Assembly (NCBI GenBank): GCA_014156375.1
Contig: RQJH01000002.1
Span: 340,331 to 404,330 of the forward strand
From: Enterobacteriaceae bacterium 89
GTDB lineage: Bacteria > Pseudomonadota > Gammaproteobacteria > Enterobacterales > Enterobacteriaceae
Reading direction: 5' to 3'
DNA length: 64,000 nucleotides
Each line of letters starts with the position of its first letter. Positions within the stretch are counted from its first letter, which is position 1. Shown here one piece after another: positions 46,447 to 53,974 of the stretch. The notes under the pieces are model-generated. The model was not told where the DNA came from, did not search any database, and worked only from the letters and a program-made list of their open reading frames with translations. The translations under genes were made by a program, and so were the position numbers.

Positions 46447-46631
46447 ACCAATCCTTGTGATGATGAGCTAAATAGCGTCAATAAGTACCATGATTTGCCG
46501 CGTATTCTCTCAGACTGACCGGGAAATAGCGCATTATCAGATTCTTTCAAATCATTCAAAGAATGGGCATGCAAGAGGTCGCATGCCCATTTGTTGCACC
46601 CGCAACATGAATGCCTGCTGCGGGTTTTGGC

Positions 46632-47570
46632 TTAGTAGCCGCGGGCTCTGTCGACCATTCCGGTCACCGCTTCACCACGCTCCAGTCCGGATATCGTCCC
46701 GGCGATATAGGCCACCGCTTCCTGAGGCCGGGTAACGGCGGCGATGTGCGGCGTCATAGCGACGCGAGGATGACGCCATAGCGGGCTTTCCACCGGCAGC
46801 GGTTCGCGGCTGAACACGTCAAGCATTGCGCCTTTCAACTTGCCGTTTTCCAGAGCGCGAAGCAGATCGTCTTCATTGACATGGACTCCGCGCGCCAGAT
46901 TCAGCAAATAACTTTCGTCCTGCAGCTGCTCAAGTAAAGAATGATTAATGATACCTACCGTTTCGGCGGTGTTAGGTAGCAGGTTGATCAGCACGCGGGT
47001 TTCACGCAGGAAGTCTCCCAGTTGCTCCTTTCCGGCAAAGCTGGTGACGCCGGGCCACTCTTTATGGCTGCGGCTCCACACCCGCACCGGGAATCCCCAA
47101 GCCAGTAAGCTCTCCGCCACCTTGCCGCCCAAAACACCAGCGCCCATGATGCCGATAGTAAAGTCTTCGCGCTGATTGTCAGGAAGGATCTCCCAGCGAG
47201 TTTCCAGCTTTTGCGCCTGATAATCATCAAAGCGGCGGAACCAGTGCAGGACCTGGCTTACCGCATATTCCTGCATTTGCAGGCCCATACCGGTATCTTC
47301 CAGGCGGAACAGAGGGATCGACAGCGGCAGCATTTCCGGATGGGCTTTAAGCTTGCTGAGGATAGAGTCCACGCCAGCGCCAAGCGCAAAAACGGCCTTC
47401 AGCTTGCGTCCCTGTAACATCTCCACCGGTGGATGCCAGACCAGAGCGTAGTCCGCGTGCTGATTGTCGCCAGGCTTCCACTCCCGTACTTTTGCCCCCG
47501 GCAGCTGTTTTTCCAGAGTGTTGATCCACCAGGTGGTATCGAAAGTAGGATGGTAAAAGATGATATCCAT
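46632..47570 (-). CDS. ghrA: Glyoxylate/hydroxypyruvate reductase A
   Basis: 312 residues from the ATG at 47570 ([15 protein letters not shown]) with an AAGGAG ribosome-binding site. NADPH-dependent reductase of glyoxylate to glycolate and hydroxypyruvate to glycerate. The Rossmann motif [16 protein letters not shown], catalytic Arg in NLARGVHV, and His in [11 protein letters not shown] are present. Confidence 0.97.
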   Translation of the reverse strand: MDIIFYHPTFDTTWWINTLEKQLPGAKVREWKPGDNQHADYALVWHPPVEMLQGRKLKAVFALGAGVDSILSKLKAHPEMLPLSIPLFRLEDTGMGLQMQEYAVSQVLHWFRRFDDYQAQKLETRWEILPDNQREDFTIGIMGAGVLGGKVAESLLAWGFPVRVWSRSHKEWPGVTSFAGKEQLGDFLRETRVLINLLPNTAETVGIINHSLLEQLQDESYLLNLARGVHVNEDDLLRALENGKLKGAMLDVFSREPLPVESPLWRHPRVAMTPHIAAVTRPQEAVAYIAGTISGLERGEAVTGMVDRARGY

Positions 47571-47833
47571 TGCAGACTCCTTATTAATGCGCAAGAAACG
47601 ACCCGTTCAGCGCTCTTTTTTTGATTGTTTTATAGTGGGTTGCCAGCATAGCAAATTTTTCGCACCTGACGGGAAACAACCTTGATGCTGGAAATTAAAT
47701 CAAAGGCTGGTTAATCCTGGAGCAGGTTGGTTGAAGTTTGTGTTATCAGTCATTTTTTTGAAAAAGTTGGTTGACGCAAGTTACGCTTTTCCCTACATTA
47801 GCGCCCGTTCCAGCGATGCTGGAAAGACAATAT

Positions 47834-47921
47834 GGTGAGGTGTCCGAGTGGCTGAAGGAGCACGCCTGGAAAGTGTGTATACGGCAACGTATCGGGGGTT
47901 CGAATCCCCCCCTCACCGCCA
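47834..47921 (+). tRNA. serX: tRNA-Ser (anticodon GGA)
   Basis: 88 bases including encoded CCA. GGTGAGG pairs with CCTCACC to form the acceptor stem; anticodon GGA lies within GCCTGGAAAGT; a long variable arm (GTGTATACGGCAACGTAT) marks a class II serine tRNA; the T arm is GGGGGTTCGAATCCCCC. Position after ghrA matches E. coli serX. It is a common integration site, and the eCIS island starts downstream. Confidence 0.97.
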
Positions 47922-47934
47922 TATTTTATGAAAG

Positions 47935-47963
47935 TGCCCAGTTAACAGCTGGGCATTTTTATT
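47935..47963 (+). terminator. Rho-independent terminator of tRNA-Ser
   Basis: TGCCCAG (47935–47941), 7-base loop, CTGGGCA (47949–47955), then TTTTTATTT, 14 bp after the tRNA. Confidence 0.9.
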
Positions 47964-47981
47964 TGCATTTTCTGCCTGACA

Positions 47982-48100
47982 GGGGGGATGAGAACCCTCG
48001 ACTGGGGTTCGACAAAACGGCTTGCCGTTTTGGACAACGGCGCTTGCGACGTTGCCCGCAGGGCGAGCTTGCGAGTCAATCCCCCCCTCACCGCCATATT
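47982..48100 (+). repeat. Structured tRNA-derived repeat, unit A
   Basis: Begins GGGGGGATGAGAACCC and ends with a copy of the tRNA-Ser 3' end (ATCCCCCCCTCACCGCCATATT, split here at 48079–48100). The outer G6/C7 arms can pair. Inside are a T-arm-like AACCC…GGGTT hairpin, a perfect 9-bp hairpin CAAAACGGC-TT-GCCGTTTTG (48013–48032), CAACG…CGTTG (48035–48054), and GCCC-GCA-GGGC (48054–48064). A second terminator follows directly, so the unit looks transcribed. Confidence 0.75.
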
Positions 48101-48108
48101 TGAGAAAG

Positions 48109-48137
48109 AGCTCGTACTAACGTACGGGCTTTTTTTT
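48109..48137 (+). terminator. Rho-independent terminator after repeat unit A
   Basis: AGCTCGTAC-TAAC-GTACGGGCT (one G·T pair) followed by seven T residues. It stands in the same relation to the copied tRNA end as the first terminator does to the real tRNA. Confidence 0.85.
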
Positions 48138-48154
48138 CACCTATTGCACGGCCT

Positions 48155-48268
48155 GGGGGGATGAGAACGCCCTACTGGGGTTCGACTGAACGGCAGGACA
48201 GCCGTTCAGCATGGCCTACGGCCACCCGAAGGGCGAGGCACATGGACGTGCCGAGTGATATCCCCCCC
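48155..48268 (+). repeat. Structured tRNA-derived repeat, unit B
   Basis: Same layout as unit A: GGGGGGATGAGAAC at the start, C7 at 48262–48268. The 9-bp hairpin is CTGAACGGC…GCCGTTCAG (48186–48209), with paired changes relative to unit A, then TGGCC-TAC-GGCCA, CCC-GAA-GGG and GGCAC…GTGCC hairpins. The 3' tRNA end (TCACCGCCA) is lost in this copy. Confidence 0.7.
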
Positions 48269-48297
48269 GATGCCTGTTACACCCTCCGAACCTCTTT

Positions 48298-48506
48298 ATT
48301 CTGCCTGATGCGGCTACGCCTTATCAGGCCTACGGGATATCCGCTGCATTTGGTTTTGTAGGCCGGTGTAAGCGAAGCGCACCCGGCACATCCACCTTCC
48401 GAAACTTTTAATCTGCCTGATGCGGTTGTGCCTTATCAGGCCTACGGGATATCCGCGACAATTGGGTTTTGTAGGCCGGCGTAAGCGAAGCGCACCCGGC
48501 AATTCC
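48298..48506. repeat. Tandem BIME, two copies of about 112 bp
   Basis: CTGCCTGATGCGG starts at 48301 and again at 48413. Each copy holds two inverted REP units (CTTATCAGGCCTACGGGATATCCGC and TTTGTAGGCCGG…AAGCGAAGCGCACCCGGCA). It closes the core side of the island junction. No gene is seen from 48507 to 48622. Confidence 0.88.
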
Positions 48507-48539
48507 CTCTCCTGTACCCAGTCACAAAGTCATCTGGTG

Positions 48540-48569
48540 TTGTAAAATCAGCTGTAAATGAGCTATAGA
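48540..48569 (+). promoter_or_regulatory. Possible weak promoter of the first eCIS genes
   Basis: TTGTAA (48540–48545), 18 bp, TATAGA (48564–48569), 54 bp upstream of the DUF4255 gene. Only a moderate match to sigma-70. Confidence 0.3.
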
Positions 48570-48622
48570 TGTCATCTCGCCTTCAGCATTCCCCATTTTT
48601 TGTTCTTAATCAGGAGCTTCTC

Positions 48623-49207
48623 ATGCTGGATCTCTGTTTAGAATACTTAAAAGAAAGAATGAACCAGTCGATAAAAAACGTTTTTGACCTGCCTGACGAT
48701 CTGGTGATTGTCTCCCCTCCTGTCGATCTTGATGGCTCAAAATCACCAAGAATACAGAATAAGATCCTTATCTTTATTAGCAATATTGAGAAAGACTCCT
48801 TTTCCAAAAGCTACCGCCCAGAAAACAACTATAGCGGCGGCAGAACCGCTATCGCTTCAAAACCGCTATTCATTACCATGACGGTGACTATTGCGGCTAA
48901 CTTTAGTAGCAATCATTATACGGATGGATTAAAGGTCCTCTCTCACCTTCTCGCATTTTTCAATCGCCATAACAGCTTCACCCGTCAAAACTCACCAGAT
49001 TTACCGAAGAACATCGAACAAATAAATATGGAGCTGGAGTCCATACCGGGTGAGCAATTAAATCATATGTGGGGAATATTCGGCTCTCACTACTTGCCAT
49101 CCTGCATTTACCGGGTGCGTGCATTGATACCAGATAGCGAAGCCGTTCTGTCCCAGGCGGGAAATATTCATATCTCCGATACCAATGTGGCAAAAAGAGA
49201 CCTGTAA
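48623..49207 (+). CDS. eCIS cap / tail terminator protein (DUF4255, Pvc16-like)
   Basis: 194 residues from the ATG at 48623 (MLDLCLEYLKERMNQSIKN), preceded by CAGGAG; an in-frame start 18 codons upstream lacks support. The N-terminal LxxxLxxxLN pattern, the central KILIFISNIEKDS strand and RVRALIPDSEAV near the end match the Pvc16/Afp16 N-terminal family, which caps the tube–sheath end of PVC and Afp particles. It comes first in this cluster, while in PVC and Afp it comes last. One base separates its stop from the next start. Confidence 0.8.
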   Translation: MLDLCLEYLKERMNQSIKNVFDLPDDLVIVSPPVDLDGSKSPRIQNKILIFISNIEKDSFSKSYRPENNYSGGRTAIASKPLFITMTVTIAANFSSNHYTDGLKVLSHLLAFFNRHNSFTRQNSPDLPKNIEQINMELESIPGEQLNHMWGIFGSHYLPSCIYRVRALIPDSEAVLSQAGNIHISDTNVAKRDL

Positions 49208-50008
49208 ATGGCAAACTACCAATCTGTTCTGACTATTAATGTGCAGCATGAATATTATAATGCACATCAGGATGAATTAGCCCCTGTGGTTCTTTACCCT
49301 GATCAGCAAACACAGTCGTTACTCAAACAATACGGCATGCTGCTGAAAAATAAACCTGGGTCATCACGACTCATTGCCGATACAGACCTGTTTAACGATC
49401 TGGCTAAACTGACAGAAGAATTTACTCTGCGATATTATATTATCGGTGCCGATCCCGTCATCAGAAGCATCACAAAAATGCCAGACATGTTCAGCATAGC
49501 CAATATAACTGCACGCTTTGATCAGGATACAGCTCTGGAGATAGCTGCAAATAGCTGGCTTAACGCCAACCAACCCAATGGAAGCAGTGTACTCCATGAT
49601 ACCGCTATTTATGACAGAAACATTTTGGGCATACTCGACGTCCATATTCCGATGAGCCATTTCAATTTAGAAGCGAAAACTATTGCCGTTCGCTTTGAAA
49701 CCCTGTCAACCTACTGGAAATACTACATTTTTTCGTTTGATAGCAAAAAAAACCTTAGCATTTCCAGCACCTTAAATGGCAATCCGCCATTTACCGAACA
49801 AGAACAGGAACAGTTTTCCGGGAGAGTCGCAAGAATCTTTCTGTCAACTAATGAAATTCCACTGAAAAAGGTCTACAGCGATTCACTATCACTATTAAAC
49901 GAAAAACGGATACTTATTAATTCATTGCCCTGGCCTGCACCTGGAAATCTTTCAGCATCAGCCGTTGAGGATCAAATAAAAATCATCTCTCATATCTATG
50001 TCAGCTAA
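49208..50008 (+). CDS. Unrecognised protein of the eCIS cluster
   Basis: 266 residues, no signal peptide or membrane segment, start ATG directly after the DUF4255 stop. I do not recognise the family. It opens with a strand-rich region (YQSVLTINVQHEYYN, PVVLYPDQQTQSLLKQYGML) and continues as alternating short strands and polar loops, with a helix near the C-terminus. Tight coupling to the cap gene suggests a structural or assembly role in the particle. Base composition is AT-richer than the flanking core genome. Confidence 0.8.
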   Translation: MANYQSVLTINVQHEYYNAHQDELAPVVLYPDQQTQSLLKQYGMLLKNKPGSSRLIADTDLFNDLAKLTEEFTLRYYIIGADPVIRSITKMPDMFSIANITARFDQDTALEIAANSWLNANQPNGSSVLHDTAIYDRNILGILDVHIPMSHFNLEAKTIAVRFETLSTYWKYYIFSFDSKKNLSISSTLNGNPPFTEQEQEQFSGRVARIFLSTNEIPLKKVYSDSLSLLNEKRILINSLPWPAPGNLSASAVEDQIKIISHIYVS

Positions 50009-50449
50009 CAATGTGATGAGCAACACAACTTTCATCCTGGTTATACGAAAATCTTCGTGAAAGTCAGAGACAAAAACTGTGTACGTACGCCTGAACATAT
50101 ATCATGATATTTTCCACTTGTATAATTTCACCAGCCGTTAAAGTTATTTAAGCATGCGTAAACTACTGTAAGGTCTTTAAGCTAAATCATTTCTGAAATC
50201 CCCACTGCGTCAAAGCCTGACGCCTGATGCAGCTACGCGATAACACTAGCACGGCTCAGTTTTTATTTTTAAAATACAAATTGTGCTAAAAAAATTATTC
50301 TGACAGGCTGTTGACAGCAAACACGGCTCAGGCTATACCAGTCATATCAATCGGAATAGTCTTTAAATTAATGCCTTTCTTAGTAGCGCTTTTTTCTGTG
50401 GGTTAACAGTTGGGCATGGTTGCCAATCAATTACATGAAGGTCCTGACT
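50009..50449. promoter_or_regulatory. Intergenic control region before the sheath gene
   Basis: 441 bp, AT-rich, no convincing gene. It holds a half-REP-like GCCTGATGCAGCTACGCG (50222–50239), a 10-bp direct repeat CACGGCTCAG (50250–50259 and 50322–50331), a strong sigma-70 promoter at 50311, and an untranslated leader of about 100 bases. Confidence 0.7.
50311..50339 (+). promoter_or_regulatory. Sigma-70-type promoter of the main eCIS operon
   Basis: TTGACA (50311–50316), 17-bp spacer, TATACC (50334–50339). The -35 box and spacing are consensus; four of six -10 bases match, including the key first two. One copy of the CACGGCTCAG repeat sits inside the spacer. Confidence 0.65.
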
Positions 50450-52009
50450 ATGGGCGTAATGAAAACACCTGGCGTTTATATCGTTGAGCAAAATGCTTTT
50501 CCAAACTCCGTTGTTGAAGTGGCCACTGCGGTTCCGGCATTTATTGGATATACAGAGAAAGCGGACAATGGGGGTAAATCGCTAAGCAATCAGGGATGGC
50601 GAATTACGTCAATGTCAGAGTACCGGCAATATTTCGGCGGCGAGCCTCAGCATTTATTTGAAATAGCCGAAGTCGGCGCCACTCCGGATGCCAATACCAG
50701 AGAAGCATTTAAGCAAGCAGGCAAAGCGTATCAGATAACCCAATCTAATACCCGCCACCATCTATATTACAGCATGCTATTTTTCTTTCAGAATGGCGGC
50801 GGCCCCTGCTATATCGTTTCGGTAGGTAATTATGCTGATGATATCGATGCTGGTGCATTAAAGGGAGGAATTACGCCTCTCATTAAAGAAGCCGAACCCA
50901 CCATGCTGCTTATTCCGGAAGCCGTCCAGTTATCAGAAGACGATTGCATCAACGTCGAGCAGGCTATGCTGGCCCACTGCGGCGGTAAAATGAGGAGCCG
51001 GGTTGCCATTTTAGATATCTGGAACGGTTACAAAGACCGCCAGCATCCTGATGGCGACTGTGTTGAAAACTTCCGCTCCAAACTTGGGACCAATTACCTC
51101 GATTTTTCATCCGCCTACTACCCGTGGCTCAATACTTCCATCGTGCTGGACAGCGACGTCAGTTTTCTTAACGTCAGCAATGTCGATAAGCTGGTCGAAC
51201 TGCTGAATGCCGAAGTGGCCTTTATGTTCAGCGACCTGGACGGGCTCTCAGAAGAAGAGCTCAGTACCGGCGGCAACAAACTAAGGGCCACGCGCAAGCA
51301 GGCGATGCTTGATGAAATCGCGAAGCTGAGCGGCGATGTTTCAAAGCCGGACTCGGTGCTGCTGCACAAGATCCTGGCGAATATCAGCCCGCTATACCAA
51401 ACCATTATGGCGGACATTAAGTTCCAGCAAAATATCCTGCCGCCTTCCACGGCGATGGCCGGCATCTACACTATGGTCGATAACTCCCGCGGCGTATGGA
51501 AAGCTCCGGCCAACGTCAGCGTGAATGCCGTCGTCTCACCAACGGTCAATATCAGCGATGACGAACAGGAAGATTTGAACGTCACCACCCAGGGGAAATC
51601 GATCAACGCCATCCGGCCCTTTATTGGCGAAGGCACATTAGTCTGGGGGGCGAGAACGCTCGATGGCAATAGCCTGGACTGGCGTTACATCAACGTCAGA
51701 CGCACGATGATTATGCTGGAAGAGTCAATTCGGCTGGCGTCAAAAGCCTACGTCTTCGAGCCGAATGTCGCCAATACCTGGGTCTCTATGGAAAGTATGC
51801 TGGGGAACTTCCTGTACGGTATCTGGAAACGCGGCGGTTTAGCGGGTTCAACGCCAGGTGAAGCCTACAACGTCAGCGTCGGTTTGGGTAAAACCATGAC
51901 GGCAAATGACATTCTGGAAGGCATTTTGCGTATTACCGTGCTGGTCGCCATTACTCGTCCGGCAGAATTTATTGAAATTACCTTCCAGCAAAAAATGCAG
52001 GAATCGTAG
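50450..52009 (+). CDS. eCIS contractile sheath protein
   Basis: 519 residues from the ATG at 50450 (MGVMKTPGVYIVEQNAF); a second ATG at 50459 is also possible. The N-terminal TPGVYIVEQ…AVPAFIGYTEKA and the C-terminal FEPNVANTWVSMESMLGNFL … ITRPAEFIEITF regions are the inner, conserved domains of phage-tail/eCIS sheaths; the middle is variable. It forms the outer contracting cylinder. Only this one sheath gene is present in the window, while PVC and Afp have three. Confidence 0.95.
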   Translation: MGVMKTPGVYIVEQNAFPNSVVEVATAVPAFIGYTEKADNGGKSLSNQGWRITSMSEYRQYFGGEPQHLFEIAEVGATPDANTREAFKQAGKAYQITQSNTRHHLYYSMLFFFQNGGGPCYIVSVGNYADDIDAGALKGGITPLIKEAEPTMLLIPEAVQLSEDDCINVEQAMLAHCGGKMRSRVAILDIWNGYKDRQHPDGDCVENFRSKLGTNYLDFSSAYYPWLNTSIVLDSDVSFLNVSNVDKLVELLNAEVAFMFSDLDGLSEEELSTGGNKLRATRKQAMLDEIAKLSGDVSKPDSVLLHKILANISPLYQTIMADIKFQQNILPPSTAMAGIYTMVDNSRGVWKAPANVSVNAVVSPTVNISDDEQEDLNVTTQGKSINAIRPFIGEGTLVWGARTLDGNSLDWRYINVRRTMIMLEESIRLASKAYVFEPNVANTWVSMESMLGNFLYGIWKRGGLAGSTPGEAYNVSVGLGKTMTANDILEGILRITVLVAITRPAEFIEITFQQKMQES

Positions 52010-52086
52010 AGATATACGCAGTGTCTGGCTTTAGATAGCGCGCAATATCGTCGATAACAACGTGGATAGTTTTTCAGGAGACCCCT

Positions 52087-52557
52087 ATGGCAGATGATGG
52101 CTCAGCTCAGTCCGACACCGTATGGCCGATGCCGAAATTTCATTTCGAGGTGAAATGGGATGGCGGCGCTGGTGCCGGTATGGTTTCAGCTTTTCAGGAA
52201 GTCTCAGGACTCGATTCAGAAGCACAGCCCATCGAATATCGGGCGGGTAACAGTCCTGTTTTTTCGACCATAAAAATGCCTGGCTTGATTAAAAGCGGCA
52301 ATATCACGCTCAAGAAGGGTATTTTCAAAGGTGATAATAAGTTCTATGAATGGTATTCGAAAATAAAAATGAACACCATTGCCCGTACCGCGGTCACCAT
52401 TAACCTGTTAGATGAAAGCGGCGCTCCGGTCATGAGCTGGAAATTAAAAAATGCCTGGCCCACTAAAGTAACTGGCACCGATTTAAAGTCGGACAGTAAC
52501 GAAGTGGCGGTAGAAAGTATTGAGCTTGCTCATGAAGGATTAGAAATCTCTGTCTGA
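52087..52557 (+). CDS. eCIS inner tube protein (Pvc1/gp19-like)
   Basis: 156 residues with a TTCAGGAG ribosome-binding site. gp19/Hcp-like tube subunit: PMPKFHFEVKWDG, FQEVSGLDSEAQPIEYRAG, GNITLKKGIFKGDNKFYEWY, and the C-terminal VAVESIELAHEGLEI are the standard landmarks. It stacks as hexamers to make the injected tube and follows the sheath gene by 77 bp. Confidence 0.94.
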   Translation: MADDGSAQSDTVWPMPKFHFEVKWDGGAGAGMVSAFQEVSGLDSEAQPIEYRAGNSPVFSTIKMPGLIKSGNITLKKGIFKGDNKFYEWYSKIKMNTIARTAVTINLLDESGAPVMSWKLKNAWPTKVTGTDLKSDSNEVAVESIELAHEGLEISV

Positions 52558-52631
52558 TTTCTGTCCTTAACTTAAGCCAGGCCTGGTTTTTTTGAATTCG
52601 ACGCCTTAATTGTCAGGATACTTTGCAAACT

Positions 52632-53108
52632 ATGGATATCAACACAGGCTCTGGCGCTAAACAAGGTGATGGCGAGTGGCCCCTGCCCGCGTTTTACTTC
52701 ACCGTATCCATCAGTGGCTGTGCTGGCGACACAGCCTTTCAGGAGGTTTCCGGCCTGGAATTTCAGATCGATACGGAAGAATACAGCGAGGGTGGAAATA
52801 ATCTGGTTTATCACCTGCCCAAGTCGATAAAAAGCAGCAACCTGACGTTAAAAAGAGCGGTCACGGATAAAACCTCTAAGCTGCTTGCATGGTGCCTTGG
52901 CATTTTGAGTGATGGGCTATCTAAACCTATCGCCACCAAAAGCGTGTCGATTAATTTATTAAATGAGAACGGAACGACCTGTAAAAGCTGGACCGCAGCA
53001 AATGCCTATCCGGTCAAGCTAAAGACCGCCGCATTCAACGCGATGCAAAATGACGTCGCGATAGAAGAAATTGAAATCTGTTTTAGTCGTTTGCAAAGGA
53101 ATTTATAA
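52632..53108 (+). CDS. eCIS second tube protein (Pvc5-like tube initiator)
   Basis: 158 residues from the ATG at 52632; an in-frame TTG at 52623 is an alternative, and neither has ideal spacing from the AGGA at 52615. Same fold signature as the first tube gene (PLPAFYFTVSISG, FQEVSGLEFQIDTEEYSEGG, SNLTLKRAVTDKTSKLLAW, VAIEEIEICFSRL) but with different surfaces. By analogy to Pvc5 it would form the first ring between spike and tube. Confidence 0.87.
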   Translation: MDINTGSGAKQGDGEWPLPAFYFTVSISGCAGDTAFQEVSGLEFQIDTEEYSEGGNNLVYHLPKSIKSSNLTLKRAVTDKTSKLLAWCLGILSDGLSKPIATKSVSINLLNENGTTCKSWTAANAYPVKLKTAAFNAMQNDVAIEEIEICFSRLQRNL

Positions 53109-53110
53109 CT

Positions 53111-53281
53111 GTGCCACTGGAAATAAAACAGCTCATTATTAAATCAAAAATGATCAGCGACAGCAGACAAAACGAGGCATTGGATACAGATGAGTCGGAC
53201 TTCGATGACGATAATCATCTGCCAGAGAAAGGCTTCTCTTCTCGTTTGACTACTTCAACTGATGAAACAAGAGAAAGATAA
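53111..53281 (+). CDS. Small eCIS protein, DUF5908/Pvc6-like
   Basis: 56 residues starting at GTG 53111, two bases after the previous stop. The opening PLEIKQLIIKSKM matches the conserved N-terminus of the short DUF5908 (Pvc6/Afp6) proteins; the rest is acidic and polar (TDESDFDDDN), likely disordered. Position between the second tube gene and the LysM gene is exactly that of pvc6. Role not established. Confidence 0.8.
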   Translation: MPLEIKQLIIKSKMISDSRQNEALDTDESDFDDDNHLPEKGFSSRLTTSTDETRER

Positions 53282-53306
53282 GTGATTTGAGTAAAGGGAA
53301 TGAGGT

Positions 53307-53960
53307 ATGGAAAAGATAACAATAAAATCTGTGACGTCTTCCGGAACTGTCGCGCAAACATTCTCAGCCACGTTAAATCCCAACAGCATTAAACATAATT
53401 TTGGTATTACCTATACCAACAAAGGTCTGCAACAGCAGGGTGATATCTCACCCTCTACTTCCTTTCGGGGCTATGACAGCGAAAAGCTGGACTTCGAGCT
53501 ATTGCTCGATGGTACCGGAGTGACCGGAAATACGAGCACTAACACGGTGCAGAAGCAGCTTGCCACGCTTAAAAAAGTGACCTATGCCTACAACGGCGAG
53601 CAGCATGAACCCTATCCTGTCATGATCACGTGGGGTACATCCGTCAGCTTTCGCGGTCGCTTAACGTCTATCAGCGTGAGCTACACTCTCTTTGACTCCT
53701 CAGGCAATCCACTACGCGCCACCGTGGCCCTTAGCTTTGCCAAATTCTTAACCCAAAAAGAAAAGAGCGCGTTAAAAAAGCAATCCTCTCCCGATCTGAC
53801 CCATATTATCGAATTCAAAGCAGGCGACACGCTGCCGATGCTGTGTCACAAAATTTATAATGACAGCAGCTATTACATCGAAGTGGCCCGAGCCAACAAT
53901 TTAATCAGTGCCCGGCAGATTAAACCCGGTACCAAACTCTACTTTCCTCCTTTAATTTAA
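53307..53960 (+). CDS. eCIS baseplate/tube-adapter protein with LysM domain (Pvc7-like)
   Basis: 217 residues. N-terminal domain (TATLNPNSIKHNFG-like, TFSATLNPNSIKHNFGI; residues about 17–150) is the CIS tube/adapter fold. The C-terminal LysM-like domain runs from about 168: FKAGDTLPMLCHKIY … ARANNLISARQIKPGTKLYF. Same place and make-up as Pvc7/Afp7 and T4 gp53, which join baseplate wedge and tube. ATG at 53307. Confidence 0.88.
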   Translation: MEKITIKSVTSSGTVAQTFSATLNPNSIKHNFGITYTNKGLQQQGDISPSTSFRGYDSEKLDFELLLDGTGVTGNTSTNTVQKQLATLKKVTYAYNGEQHEPYPVMITWGTSVSFRGRLTSISVSYTLFDSSGNPLRATVALSFAKFLTQKEKSALKKQSSPDLTHIIEFKAGDTLPMLCHKIYNDSSYYIEVARANNLISARQIKPGTKLYFPPLI

Positions 53961-53974
53961 ACATCAGGTTTATT

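Noticed and set aside
48078-48100. Second tRNA gene
   Set aside because: Only the 3' end of tRNA-Ser is copied. The upstream part folds differently and lacks D and anticodon arms.
47771-48103. Open frame running through the tRNA-Ser
   Set aside because: Covers the tRNA gene and its terminator; not a protein gene.
48314-48502. 62-codon frame over the BIME
   Set aside because: Translation of the REP palindromes, with an internally repeated peptide due to the tandem DNA repeat.
48298-48506. CRISPR array
   Set aside because: Repeats are two long copies made of REP palindromes, with no short regular repeats separated by unique spacers; no cas genes are nearby.
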